From: Gordonia sp. UBA5067
GTDB lineage: Bacteria > Actinomycetota > Actinomycetes > Mycobacteriales > Mycobacteriaceae
Reading direction: 5' to 3'
Length of the DNA: 64,000 nucleotides
NCBI RefSeq assembly: GCF_002414845.1
Contig: NZ_DIAX01000045.1
Coordinates: forward strand, 51,848-115,847
How positions within the stretch are numbered: the first letter of the stretch is position 1; the number at the start of each line of letters is the position of its first letter. The notes under the pieces are model-generated. The model searched no databases. It saw nothing but the letters and a program-made list of their open reading frames with translations, and had not been told where the DNA came from. The translations under genes were made by a program, and so were the position numbers. Of this stretch, positions 34,592-42,810 are shown in pieces.

Positions 34592-35185
34592 CTAGTGGTG
34601 CGCGCCTTCGGCCGAGTCGGCCGGGTCCTTGTCTTTGCGCTCCATCAGTGCGCCGGCATCGACGGGCGTGTCGACGACAATGCTCGTCATCTTCCCCTTG
34701 GTGTCGAAGTTGAAGGTCAGCGGCACTGTCAGGCCGGGGCTGACGGTCTTGCCGGTGTTGGTCAGCGTGGCCTCGAGAACCTTCTGGCCCTGCGCCGGGG
34801 TCATCCCTGCGGGGCGGCCGGCGCGCAGCATCAGGCCGGGGGCGACGGTGGCGTCGCCGTCGAGGGCGACCGTGCCGGTCGGTGTTGTGATGGACACTAG
34901 TTTGGTGGCGTTGACCGGATCGTCGTTGGTGACGACGAAGGCCAGCTGGAACGGCCCGCCCGCGGCGAACACGGTCGCAGGATTGCTGGTGGTCGGATAC
35001 ACGATCAGCACGTCGCTGAGGGCGAGTGCGCCGTCGTGCACGGTCGCGCCGTTGACTGCCGGGGCTTGAGTGGCGGTCTGCGAGACCTGCCCGGAGCCGC
35101 ACGCGGACACCGAGACGATGACGCCGACGCCGATGGCCGCGGCGAGGGCGGACTTGACGAGTGTGGACTTGACGAGCTGTGACAC
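34592..35185 (-). CDS. lpqE: LpqE-like lipoprotein
   Basis: A 197-residue exported lipoprotein corresponding to Rv3584 (LpqE). Signal peptide: basic start, hydrophobic core AAAIGVGVIVSV, lipobox VSAC, so the mature protein begins at about Cys29. The mature part is one beta-rich domain with DVLIVYPTTSNPATVFAAGG and FVVTNDDPVNATKLVSI, ending with a charged tail (ERKDKDPADSAEGAHH). Its biochemical role is not known to me. The GTG at 35185 is preceded by GGAGGA on the minus strand. A 17-base palindrome lies 56-72 bases upstream. Confidence 0.85.
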   Translation of the reverse strand: MSQLVKSTLVKSALAAAIGVGVIVSVSACGSGQVSQTATQAPAVNGATVHDGALALSDVLIVYPTTSNPATVFAAGGPFQLAFVVTNDDPVNATKLVSITTPTGTVALDGDATVAPGLMLRAGRPAGMTPAQGQKVLEATLTNTGKTVSPGLTVPLTFNFDTKGKMTSIVVDTPVDAGALMERKDKDPADSAEGAHH

Positions 35186-35240
35186 CGTAATCCTCCAGCT
35201 GTGGTCTTCGTTGGTTTCTGCAGGCCGACCCGGAAACCTT

Positions 35241-35257
35241 CACTACGCAGCGTAGTG
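35241..35257. promoter_or_regulatory. 17-base perfect palindrome upstream of lpqE
   Basis: CACTACG, CAG, CGTAGTG: seven-base perfect arms around three bases, 56-72 bases upstream of the lpqE GTG and about 240 upstream of carD. Most likely a repressor operator; the CTAC...GTAG core loosely recalls BlaI/CopY-family sites, but the regulator is unknown. Confidence 0.6.
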
Positions 35258-35462
35258 GGCGTGGTGGGGTCCCGTCCGCCGGGGTGGCGAGATTCGTCGA
35301 AAATTACGACGGCCAACCGCCTGCACGTTGTCCACGATTGCCGTGGCAGGTGTGTTGCACCACAGCCCTCGGTGGTGGCCGATAGTCGCCCTGGCCAGCG
35401 CAAAGGTTGAGGATCACCCGCTTGACCTGCACCGTTGTTCGGAGCGCGGCTGAGTCACGTGT

Positions 35463-35468
35463 TAGACT
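35463..35468 (+). promoter_or_regulatory. Candidate carD -10 box
   Basis: TAGACT, 28 bases before the carD ATG, leaving room for the GAAAGGGG ribosome site. No well-spaced -35 seen, as is common in this group. Confidence 0.5.
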
Positions 35469-35496
35469 GGGGTTAGCTGAAAGGGGCGCTACGTTC

Positions 35497-35985
35497 ATGA
35501 ATTTCAAAGTCGGTGACACTGTTGTGTACCCCCACCACGGTGCCGCGAGGGTCGAGGACATCGTCACCCGCACCATTAAGGGTGAGTCGGTCGAGTACCT
35601 CGTTTTGAAGGTCGCCGACGGTAATATGACCGTCCAGATCCCCTCCTCGAAACTGGAGTACGTCGGAGTCCGCGATGTGGTGGGCGCTGAAGGTCTCGAT
35701 CAGGTCTTCCAGGTTCTCCGCGCGCCGCATACCGAGGAGCCCACCAACTGGGCCCGCCGTTTCAAGGCAAACCAGGAGAAGCTGATCTCGGGCGACATCA
35801 TCAAGGTGGCCGAAATCGTCCGCGACCTGTGGCGTCGCGAGCAGGATCGTGGGCTGTCGGCGGGGGAGAAGCGCATGCTCACCCGGGCCCGTCGCGTTCT
35901 GGTCGACGAGTTGTCCCTCGCTCAGAACACTGACGAAGAGAAGGCCGCCAGCATTCTCGACGAGGTCCTGGCCGCCGCTTCTTAG
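35497..35985 (+). CDS. carD: CarD RNA polymerase-binding transcription factor
   Basis: A 162-residue CarD/CdnL protein, same length as Rv3583c. It binds the RNA polymerase beta subunit and stabilises open complexes, notably at rRNA promoters. Seen: the Tudor-like RNAP-interaction domain starting [19 protein letters not shown], then a helical DNA-binding domain with the conserved [17 protein letters not shown] and [19 protein letters not shown]. The ATG at 35497 is preceded by GAAAGGGG. ispD follows 21 bases later and probably shares its mRNA. Confidence 0.96.
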   Translation: MNFKVGDTVVYPHHGAARVEDIVTRTIKGESVEYLVLKVADGNMTVQIPSSKLEYVGVRDVVGAEGLDQVFQVLRAPHTEEPTNWARRFKANQEKLISGDIIKVAEIVRDLWRREQDRGLSAGEKRMLTRARRVLVDELSLAQNTDEEKAASILDEVLAAAS

Positions 35986-36006
35986 CCGCGCAGCCGGCAT
36001 CCGCAC

Positions 36007-36705
36007 TTGACGACATCGGTCATCATCCCGGCCGCCGGGTCGGGTACGCGCCTGGGTGAGGATCGCCCGAAGGCGTTCGTCGACGTGGGCGGGGTCAGCA
36101 TTCTGTCCCGCACGGTCGCATCGGTCCTGGCTGCGGACTGTCTCGACCTGGACCGGATCATTGTTGTCGTCCCCGATCACCTGATCGATCCAGTGACCGA
36201 TGACCTGCGCATCGCGCCCTGCGAGGTGGTCGTCGTGCCCGGTGGTGCCGAGCGCACCGATTCCGTGCGGGCCGGGGCCGAACACGTCACCGGCGAATTC
36301 GTCCTCGTCCACGACGCCGCGCGCCCCTTCACACCGCCCGCCGTGTTCGATCGCGTCGTCGCGGCGTTGCGCGCGGGCCACCCCGTCGTCGTCCCCGGCC
36401 TACCCGTGGTGGACACCCTCAAACGGGTCGACGAGCACGGCCGCATCGGCGCGACCGTTGACCGGTCGGTTTTGCGCGCCATTCAGACCCCACAGGGTTT
36501 CCATGCCGATGCACTGGTGACCGCCTACGGGAACACCGTGAGCGCGCCGGATTCCGCAGTTGGGGCCAACACAACCGACGACGCCGCCCTGGCCGAGCGT
36601 GCGGGTCTGCCGGTGTACCTCGTCGACGGTGACCCCGACGCGTTCAAGATCACGACCCCCTGGGATCTGCGTCTAGCGCGCGCCATGGCGCAAGGATGGG
36701 ACTGA
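36007..36705 (+). CDS. ispD: IspD 2-C-methyl-D-erythritol 4-phosphate cytidylyltransferase
   Basis: A 232-residue cytidylyltransferase of the MEP isoprenoid pathway (Rv3582c counterpart): MEP plus CTP gives CDP-ME. Seen: the nucleotide-binding [29 protein letters not shown], the HDAARPF motif and TTPWDLRLA at the end. Start is a TTG at 36007, which gives the usual N-terminus directly before [10 protein letters not shown]. It lies between carD and ispF in one operon; the gap to ispF is four bases. Confidence 0.94.
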   Translation: MTTSVIIPAAGSGTRLGEDRPKAFVDVGGVSILSRTVASVLAADCLDLDRIIVVVPDHLIDPVTDDLRIAPCEVVVVPGGAERTDSVRAGAEHVTGEFVLVHDAARPFTPPAVFDRVVAALRAGHPVVVPGLPVVDTLKRVDEHGRIGATVDRSVLRAIQTPQGFHADALVTAYGNTVSAPDSAVGANTTDDAALAERAGLPVYLVDGDPDAFKITTPWDLRLARAMAQGWD

Positions 36706-36709
36706 AACT

Positions 36710-37192
36710 ATGCGGGTGGGTATCGGCACCGACGTGCACCGGGTCGCAGCGGGCGTTCCGTGCTGGCTGGTGGGGCTACACTTTCCCGATGACGACGGCT
36801 GCGAGGGCCATTCCGACGGTGACGTCGGGGCCCATGCGCTGTGCGACGCCGTGCTGTCGGCGGCCGGCCTCGGTGATCTCGGCAGTGTCTTCGGCACCGG
36901 CCGGCCGGAATGGGACGGGGTCTCGGGAATCCAGATGCTCAACCATGTCGCGGACTTGATTGCCGATGCGGGCCTCGTTGTCCGCAACGGTTCGGTCCAG
37001 ATCATCGGCAATCGGCCGCGAATCGGTCCCCGTCGCGACGAGGCGGTCGCCGTGCTGTCGGCGGCCCTGGGGGCGCCGGTGTCGGTCTCGGCGACGACGA
37101 CCGACGGCCTTGGCCTCACCGGACGGGGTGAGGGCATCGCCGCTGTGGCGACCGCGCTGGTCGATGACGCAGTGGCCAGTGCCGCGAGATAG
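36710..37192 (+). CDS. ispF: IspF 2-C-methyl-D-erythritol 2,4-cyclodiphosphate synthase
   Basis: A 160-residue MEP-pathway enzyme (Rv3581c counterpart) that cyclises CDP-ME-2-phosphate with loss of CMP. Metal ligands D8 and H10 are seen in GIGTDVHRV, and the [18 protein letters not shown] motif carries the third histidine. The C-terminal part has [19 protein letters not shown]. In M. tuberculosis the next gene is cysS1; here a 7 kb acyltransferase region intervenes. ispF converges on the first gene of that region with a 16-base gap. Confidence 0.95.
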   Translation: MRVGIGTDVHRVAAGVPCWLVGLHFPDDDGCEGHSDGDVGAHALCDAVLSAAGLGDLGSVFGTGRPEWDGVSGIQMLNHVADLIADAGLVVRNGSVQIIGNRPRIGPRRDEAVAVLSAALGAPVSVSATTTDGLGLTGRGEGIAAVATALVDDAVASAAR

Positions 37193-37208
37193 GTCGCAAC
37201 CGGTCCGG

Positions 37209-38543
37209 TCAGTCCCGGACTCCCCACGGCCTTCCGACGAGTGACCAGCGCGCGAGTTCGGTCATCATCAGGTCGGCCAGGACCGCCGCGGTGGGCACGT
37301 GGACGGGATCGGCCGAGGCAGCCGTCCAGGTGGCGACATCCCCGTCGATCCAGAACCAGCCGTGCACCCCGCCGCCGCGCCGGGCGAACTCTGCGGGCGT
37401 CGCGACGGTTCCCGCCCGCATCAGTACGGTCGCGTCGAGGCCGGTGCCCAAGGTCCGGAATTCCTCGGGAAGGCGGCCGATATTCGAGGCCAGACACAAT
37501 GGCGTGGGCGCGTTGGCGGCGAGTTTGCCGATGACCGCGTCGGGCAGCAACTGCATCGCGCTGACCAGAGCAGCCGAGCCGCCGGGGCGCTCGTCAAGCC
37601 GGACAAACGCTTCTTTGCACGCTTGGCGAATAGCCGAGAGGTCGTCATACCGGCTGTCCTCGACGACGATGTACGCCGTGGCGCCCGCGGTCACGTTCGC
37701 CCGCCGGTCGCCAGCCGCATCCCGCCCGGCAACCGGGATGGCCAGCGGCACCAGGTCGCCGCGGCGCACCCGGCCGGACCGTTCCAGCAGTCCGATCATC
37801 AGCGCGGTGAACAGGCTGTTCAGGGTACCGCCGGCCGATTCGCTCACCCGTACCGCGGCGGCGGCGTCGATCGTGATACCGACCGATGGGTTCGGTTCTG
37901 CGCTGGCCAGCATCTCGGCCACGTACTCGGACGACATATCCCGACTGACCGGGGCGGCCGGTGGGACCGGACCGGACGGCTGTCGCGGATGGCGAAGTCG
38001 TGCGGCCGCACGACCCGCCGACCAGACCAAACCGGCGGTGTCCCGCAGGTTGGACAGCGTTCCCGCCGGGGTGAGGTTGGGCTCGAACGCCTCACCCCGA
38101 ACGGCTTCCACGATCGCCGCGACCCCGGCCGTCCCGTCGCCGGTGACATGCGAGCGGGTGAACGAGACGAGGGTCGTATCGCCCGGTGCCGACGTCGCGA
38201 TGGCGACGCGCCACGCGGGTCCGTTGACGATGTCCAGCGGTGCCCGCAGTTGCGCGTCCGCCCAGCCGGTGATGTCGGCGGGCTCGACGGGATCAGGATC
38301 GAAGTGATAGTCGCCGGCCTTCTCGGTGTAAACCCACGAATCCCGGCAGGGCAGCCGGTGTCTGGCCACAAGTCGGCTCAACCGTCCGCGGCCCAGTCGC
38401 TCGACGAGGGTGTCGAGGTGCGCACGATCGACGTGGCCGTCGAGGAGCCATACGGCCTGTACCGCCGTGGGCAACCCCAGCGCGCGGTCCATGCGGACGA
38501 ATAAGTTGTCGTCGGGAGTCAGGCGATCCGGTCCGGTTTGCAC
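37209..38543 (-). CDS. Condensation/WS-DGAT-like acyltransferase
   Basis: A 444-residue protein of the CoA-dependent acyltransferase (condensation-domain) superfamily, nearest in look to wax-ester-synthase/DGAT-like proteins. The catalytic HHxxxDG motif reads SHVTGDG (S131, H132, D136), so the catalytic second histidine and the aspartate remain but the first histidine is serine. Other marks: TAVQAVWLLDGHVDR near the N-terminus, FTRSHVTGDG, and LASNIGRLP. No signal peptide or membrane helix is evident. GTG at 38543 has AAGGAG upstream. It diverges from the esterase-acyltransferase operon, suggesting a common lipid product. Acceptor and acyl donor unknown. Confidence 0.7.
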   Translation of the reverse strand: MQTGPDRLTPDDNLFVRMDRALGLPTAVQAVWLLDGHVDRAHLDTLVERLGRGRLSRLVARHRLPCRDSWVYTEKAGDYHFDPDPVEPADITGWADAQLRAPLDIVNGPAWRVAIATSAPGDTTLVSFTRSHVTGDGTAGVAAIVEAVRGEAFEPNLTPAGTLSNLRDTAGLVWSAGRAAARLRHPRQPSGPVPPAAPVSRDMSSEYVAEMLASAEPNPSVGITIDAAAAVRVSESAGGTLNSLFTALMIGLLERSGRVRRGDLVPLAIPVAGRDAAGDRRANVTAGATAYIVVEDSRYDDLSAIRQACKEAFVRLDERPGGSAALVSAMQLLPDAVIGKLAANAPTPLCLASNIGRLPEEFRTLGTGLDATVLMRAGTVATPAEFARRGGGVHGWFWIDGDVATWTAASADPVHVPTAAVLADLMMTELARWSLVGRPWGVRD

Positions 38544-38795
38544 TGCATACTCCTTCGGAGATCCGGTGGGCGCCGCTTCGCCTACTGACTGAGAGTGGGG
38601 CTTTAGCCTATCCGGTTACGCCGGCGTTCAGGCGTGCCGCGCATTCCTTTAGACCGTTTTGGAAGGTAGGCCCGTTTCCGGAAGTGGGATCTCCTGCGGT
38701 ACGCTGCATCACAAGGGGTTCCGGTTTGTGAGCTGCGACGCAGACACAAGGGGCGGACGGACCGTTCGTTCTTTGTGTTGAAGGGCTCTCAAGCT
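38544..38795. other. Divergent intergenic region of the acyltransferase locus
   Basis: 252 bases without a gene, holding the promoters of both divergent transcripts. Seen: AAGGAG for the leftward gene at 38549-38555 and GAAGGG before the rightward ATG. No clear operator palindrome or KstR motif found. Confidence 0.6.
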
Positions 38796-39833
38796 ATGGC
38801 GCCTCACTTGGCGTGCGTGGGTACGGCCGCGCCTCGGGCATTCGGTTGCGCGCGCATCAGCGTGGTACTGGCCGCAATTGCCTCCACGATCGCAACGGGC
38901 CTGATCTGCGGTATCGGTCCCGCGACGGCGGTGTCGGGGCGCAGCTACATCGATCGGGTGGTGGCCGAGCCCGGCAAGCTGCGCGCGGCCTACGTCTACT
39001 CGGCCGCGATGCGCCGGACCATCAAGGTCCAACTGGCCGGCGCTGAGTCGTCGAGCCGCCGCCCGACGCTGTATCTCCTCGGTGGACTGGGCGAACAGGA
39101 TCCGGCGAACAGTATCTGGAATATCAAGACTCCGGTCGGCGCCTTCTTCGCCGATAAGGATGTCAACGTCGTGCTCCCCATCGCCGGGAACGGGTCCATG
39201 TACACCGACTGGCAGCGAGACGATCCGAAGCTCGGCCGATACCGATGGGAAACGTTCCTCACCAAGGAGTTGCCCCCGCTGATCGAAAAGCGCTTCGCCG
39301 GCAACGGGCGCCGCGGGATCGCCGGGCTGTCGATGGGGGCGGGTGCGGCGATGGTGCTGGCCGCGCGGAACCCCCGGTTCTACCACGTGGTGGCGTCCTA
39401 CAGTGGGTGCTTCACCACCGAGGGGGCGGGTCAGGCCTATCCGCGTGGCATCGTCCGCGCGTTCGGCGGTAATCCCGACAATATGTGGGGACCGCCGGCA
39501 GATCCGGGCTGGGCGGCTCACGATGTCATCGAGCGCGCGGCGAACCTGCGCGGGACCGTCTTGTACGTGTCGACCGGCACCGGTCGGCCGGGGCCATACG
39601 ACGCACCGGGCTATCCCGGTAATGACAACCCGCTAGATCGCCAGGTCGTCGGCGGCGGCATCGAGTTCGGCACGTACCTGTGTACCCGCCAGCTCAAGTC
39701 GCGACTGGCGGCGCTGCGCATCCCCGCGACGATCCGCGTCATCGATCCCGGAACCCACTCATGGCCGTCCTGGATAGACCAGCAGCGCGAGAGCTGGCCG
39801 GTCATCAAACGCGGACTCGGTGTGGCGGACTGA
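38796..39833 (+). CDS. Exported mycolyltransferase-like esterase (Ag85 superfamily)
   Basis: A 345-residue exported alpha/beta hydrolase of the esterase/antigen 85 (mycolyltransferase) superfamily. N-terminal signal: residues about 18-46 with hydrophobic ISVVLAAIASTIATGLICGI and a probable AxA-type cleavage near ATAVSG. Catalytic features: LLGGLGEQD in the substrate loop, nucleophile S179 in GLSMGAG, and terminal histidine H321 in GTHSWPSW. Ag85-type enzymes move mycolic acyl chains between trehalose lipids in the cell envelope. Start at ATG 38796 with GAAGGG upstream; a TTG 21 bases earlier is possible. It leads the run of three acyltransferase genes, which suggests it transfers or trims the lipid they make. 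Confidence 0.8.
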   Translation: MAPHLACVGTAAPRAFGCARISVVLAAIASTIATGLICGIGPATAVSGRSYIDRVVAEPGKLRAAYVYSAAMRRTIKVQLAGAESSSRRPTLYLLGGLGEQDPANSIWNIKTPVGAFFADKDVNVVLPIAGNGSMYTDWQRDDPKLGRYRWETFLTKELPPLIEKRFAGNGRRGIAGLSMGAGAAMVLAARNPRFYHVVASYSGCFTTEGAGQAYPRGIVRAFGGNPDNMWGPPADPGWAAHDVIERAANLRGTVLYVSTGTGRPGPYDAPGYPGNDNPLDRQVVGGGIEFGTYLCTRQLKSRLAALRIPATIRVIDPGTHSWPSWIDQQRESWPVIKRGLGVAD

Positions 39834-39910
39834 CCCGGTCCCAGCGCTATTCGACCAAGCAGCCGAGGCCCCAAGCAGCCAAGGCGCAAGCCTCAGAGGT
39901 AGGAGCAACC

Positions 39911-41380
39911 ATGGAATACACCGAACTCGACGACTATTCGCTGCCCGGCGGCCGCCTCACCACGTGGGAACCGCAGACGGCACCGCAGGCTTGGCGCGAC
40001 GATCCCCGCCGCCTGTCCTACATCCACGCCGAGCACGTTCGGCGCGCCCAGTCGGCCGGCAGCGAGTGGTACAGCCAATGGATCGGCACGGCGTTCTGGA
40101 TCCCCGGCCGCCTTGACCGCGAAGCGATGGAACGAACGATACTGGCGTGGTACGGCCGGCACGAGGCCTTCCGCACGACGGTCCAGGAGGAGGCGACCCA
40201 TCCCGAGGACGATGTCACCCGGATCACCGTGGCGCCGGAGGCGGTCACCGTGGCCGGCCGCGTCGTCGACACTGCACTCTCGGCCGAACAGGCGCGGGCT
40301 TACACCGCCGAGTATTTCAACACGACCATCTCGCCGTTGCGCTGGCCCCATTGCGTGTTGGTGACCATCGAGCCCGACGACGGGACTGACGCGTTCGCCG
40401 TGGTGTTTGCGGCCGACCACACCGTCATGGACGCATACACGCAGGTCTTCGCCATCCGTGAACTGTCTGCCCTCTATGAGTCGGAGGTATCGGGTGAGCC
40501 GCACGATCTGGTCGACTACGGCAGTTACGCCGACTTCAGTGATGCCGAGCGCGAACTCGGCAACCAGATCGACGCGGGCAATATCGCCGTCGCAAAGTGG
40601 CGCGACTTCTTCGACTCCACGCGCACGACGACGCAGCCGGCACCGATGCCCGGATTCCCCGACTTCACCCCGCTCGGGGACGCACCCCGCATGATCACGT
40701 CCACCCGCGCCAGCGCTCCCGGATATCAGACGACACTGTCGCAGTGGCTGCTCGACGCCGGGCAGACCGCCCGGTTCAACGGAATCTGCAAGGCGGCCGG
40801 CGGTTCGATGACCACCGGCATCTACACCGCGCTGTCGATGGCCACCGCCAAGCTCACCGGATCGGGCGAGCTTCGGTTTATCAGCCCGATCCACACCCGG
40901 ACGTCGCGGGAGTGGATGGAGGCGGTCGGCTGGTTCGTCGGCATCATCCCGGTCACGCTACGGCCGGCCGCGGCGCGCACTTTTGCTGATGCGCTTGCGC
41001 CCATCGGGTTGAGCTACGGGCAGTATAAGGATGTCGGCGCCGCGCCGTACGCGCCGATCGCGGAGTTGATCGGCGGCGATGCCACGCCGCCCGGATTCGT
41101 CGTGTCCTACATCGACTTGCGTACTGCGCAGGGCGCACAGGAGTGGGAGCCGCGCGGCGCGCGTGTCTTGCGGAGCGCCACCCTCGACGCCGACGAGGTC
41201 TACCTGTGGATCAATCGCATTCCGGGCGGGACGAACATCTCGGCCCGGTACCCGGCTGAGCGAGCCGAGGCGGTGGAGGTGTTCATTTCGGCATTCCTCG
41301 AGGTATTGCACCGGGTCGTCGTTGACGGGAACGCACGGTACGAGATGGAGATCCCGGCCCTGTCGATCGAGTCGTGGTAG
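39911..41380 (+). CDS. PapA-like acyltransferase, copy 1
   Basis: A 489-residue stand-alone condensation-domain protein resembling mycobacterial PapA enzymes, which esterify sugars or phenol glycolipids using acyl-CoA or PKS-bound chains. The motif reads H170-TVM-D174-A (HxxxD kept; the usual Gly is Ala). Further marks shared with the next two genes: a GWF..IIPV segment (VGWFVGIIPVTL), an SYID motif (VVSYIDLR) and a late W-x-x-R (YLWINRIPG). No signal peptide. The ATG has AGGAG upstream. It follows the esterase by 77 bases and overlaps the next gene by seven bases. Confidence 0.75.
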   Translation: MEYTELDDYSLPGGRLTTWEPQTAPQAWRDDPRRLSYIHAEHVRRAQSAGSEWYSQWIGTAFWIPGRLDREAMERTILAWYGRHEAFRTTVQEEATHPEDDVTRITVAPEAVTVAGRVVDTALSAEQARAYTAEYFNTTISPLRWPHCVLVTIEPDDGTDAFAVVFAADHTVMDAYTQVFAIRELSALYESEVSGEPHDLVDYGSYADFSDAERELGNQIDAGNIAVAKWRDFFDSTRTTTQPAPMPGFPDFTPLGDAPRMITSTRASAPGYQTTLSQWLLDAGQTARFNGICKAAGGSMTTGIYTALSMATAKLTGSGELRFISPIHTRTSREWMEAVGWFVGIIPVTLRPAAARTFADALAPIGLSYGQYKDVGAAPYAPIAELIGGDATPPGFVVSYIDLRTAQGAQEWEPRGARVLRSATLDADEVYLWINRIPGGTNISARYPAERAEAVEVFISAFLEVLHRVVVDGNARYEMEIPALSIESW

Positions 41381-42810
41381 TGGAACCGGAGCTGCGATTC
41401 GGGCCGAGCGGCGCAATCGGGCGTGCCGTGCGGACGCCACCGCTCGGCGGCGAGATCGTCGAGTGGGATCTGGTCGGGGCGACGAGGGCCCAGGCGTCCG
41501 CCGAACCCGCGCCGGGCGGCGTTTCACTGCTTCAAGCTGATCACCTGCGCGGCGTTGTCGCGGCCGACGCCGCAGGCAGAGTCCATTGTGCCTTCGTGGG
41601 CGGCATGCTGCGCTTCGACGAGCCACTCGATCCCGGGGCCATGGCGCGCGCGCTGACCGGTTTCGTGCGTGATCACGAGGAGTTGCGCTCCTTCTACCCG
41701 CTCTCGGAGGGATCGTCGTTGCGGCGGCTGGTCGCCGCCCCGGAAACGATCGAGATGACCGTCGTCGACGGTCCGGATGCCTCGGTCGCGGGCGAGGATC
41801 TGGTGGAATGGATCAGCGATCGGGCATCGCGACGCTCTCGTCCGGATTCTTTTCCGGCGGTGTCGTTCGGGGCCGCACGAGATGACACCGGATTTACGTT
41901 CTACTACACCACCGACCACTCGCACGGCGACGGGTACTCGCTCCTGCTGGCGTTGTCGGAGGTCGCCGCGCGATACCGGGCGCAGGTCCACGGCGAACCG
42001 GTGCGATTGCCCCGCGCCGGCGCGTTCGGGGACTACGTCAGTGCCGAACGGGCGGCCGCCGCCGCGGTCGACCCGACCGGGTTCGGAGCCGGCCGCTGGC
42101 GCGACGCGCTGCGCGCCAACGGCGGCCGCATTCCCGCCGCACCGCTGGACCTGGGCCTTTCCGGCGGACTGCCGCAGCCGGCCGTGACGGTGGTTGAGCA
42201 CACTCTGCTCGACGCCGCGCAGGCGCAGCGCATCGATGCACTGCTCGTGGGCGGCGAGGCCACTTTTGCCGGGGTCCTGCATGCGGCGCTCGCCCTGGCC
42301 TACTACGAACTCAGCGGCAGCACCGACTACTTCGTGGCGACGGTGGTCGCCACGCGCTCCAACGGCCACGAGCGCACCCAGGGCTGGCTGTGCAACTTCG
42401 TACCGGTGGCGTTCGCCGTCGATCCGTCCGCTACCCCGCTGGCCGTCGCCGTGACTGCGTCCGACGTGCTGCGCGCGGCACGCCGGGTCTCGGCGGACCC
42501 GGTACACGGGGTACTCGCGGTGCTCGCCGCCGAAGGAACAATCGATGCGGTCGACGGCTCGCCGCAGATGGTGTCCTACATCGACGCGCGACGGCTGCAG
42601 GACCCGGATGACCCCGTCTTGGGGACGATGATGCTGCTAACGGGAGCCGGCTTGACCCGCAACGCCAACGTCTGGTTCACCCGGTACGCCGACGACGTCG
42701 CCATCTCGTCGCTGGTTCCGGACAACCCCACATCGCGGCGGTCGGTCACCCAGCTGATTGCGGCGGTGTCGGCCCGGCTGGCCGAGTTTGCATCCGGGGC
42801 CGCCACGTGA
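41374..42810 (+). CDS. PapA-like acyltransferase, copy 2
   Basis: A 478-residue condensation-domain acyltransferase. It keeps the full HxxxDG motif as H182-SHG-D186-G. Shared with its neighbours: GWLCNFVPVAF, SYIDARRLQDPDD and VWFTRYADDV. It has a longer N-terminal extension than copy 3, ending near the LLQADHLRG segment. GTG at 41374 overlaps copy 1; a second GTG at 41380 is possible. It looks the most likely of the three to be a standard active enzyme by motif integrity. Acceptor and donor unknown. Confidence 0.75.
   Translation: MVVEPELRFGPSGAIGRAVRTPPLGGEIVEWDLVGATRAQASAEPAPGGVSLLQADHLRGVVAADAAGRVHCAFVGGMLRFDEPLDPGAMARALTGFVRDHEELRSFYPLSEGSSLRRLVAAPETIEMTVVDGPDASVAGEDLVEWISDRASRRSRPDSFPAVSFGAARDDTGFTFYYTTDHSHGDGYSLLLALSEVAARYRAQVHGEPVRLPRAGAFGDYVSAERAAAAAVDPTGFGAGRWRDALRANGGRIPAAPLDLGLSGGLPQPAVTVVEHTLLDAAQAQRIDALLVGGEATFAGVLHAALALAYYELSGSTDYFVATVVATRSNGHERTQGWLCNFVPVAFAVDPSATPLAVAVTASDVLRAARRVSADPVHGVLAVLAAEGTIDAVDGSPQMVSYIDARRLQDPDDPVLGTMMLLTGAGLTRNANVWFTRYADDVAISSLVPDNPTSRRSVTQLIAAVSARLAEFASGAAT

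Larger units (their letters stand above)
35186..35496. other. Intergenic region between lpqE and carD
   Basis: A 311-base divergent control region. It holds the lpqE ribosome site, the palindrome at 35241-35257, and a carD -10 candidate at 35463-35468. Short open frames crossing it have no family resemblance or coding look, and I saw no RNA-like structure beyond the palindrome. Confidence 0.7.
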
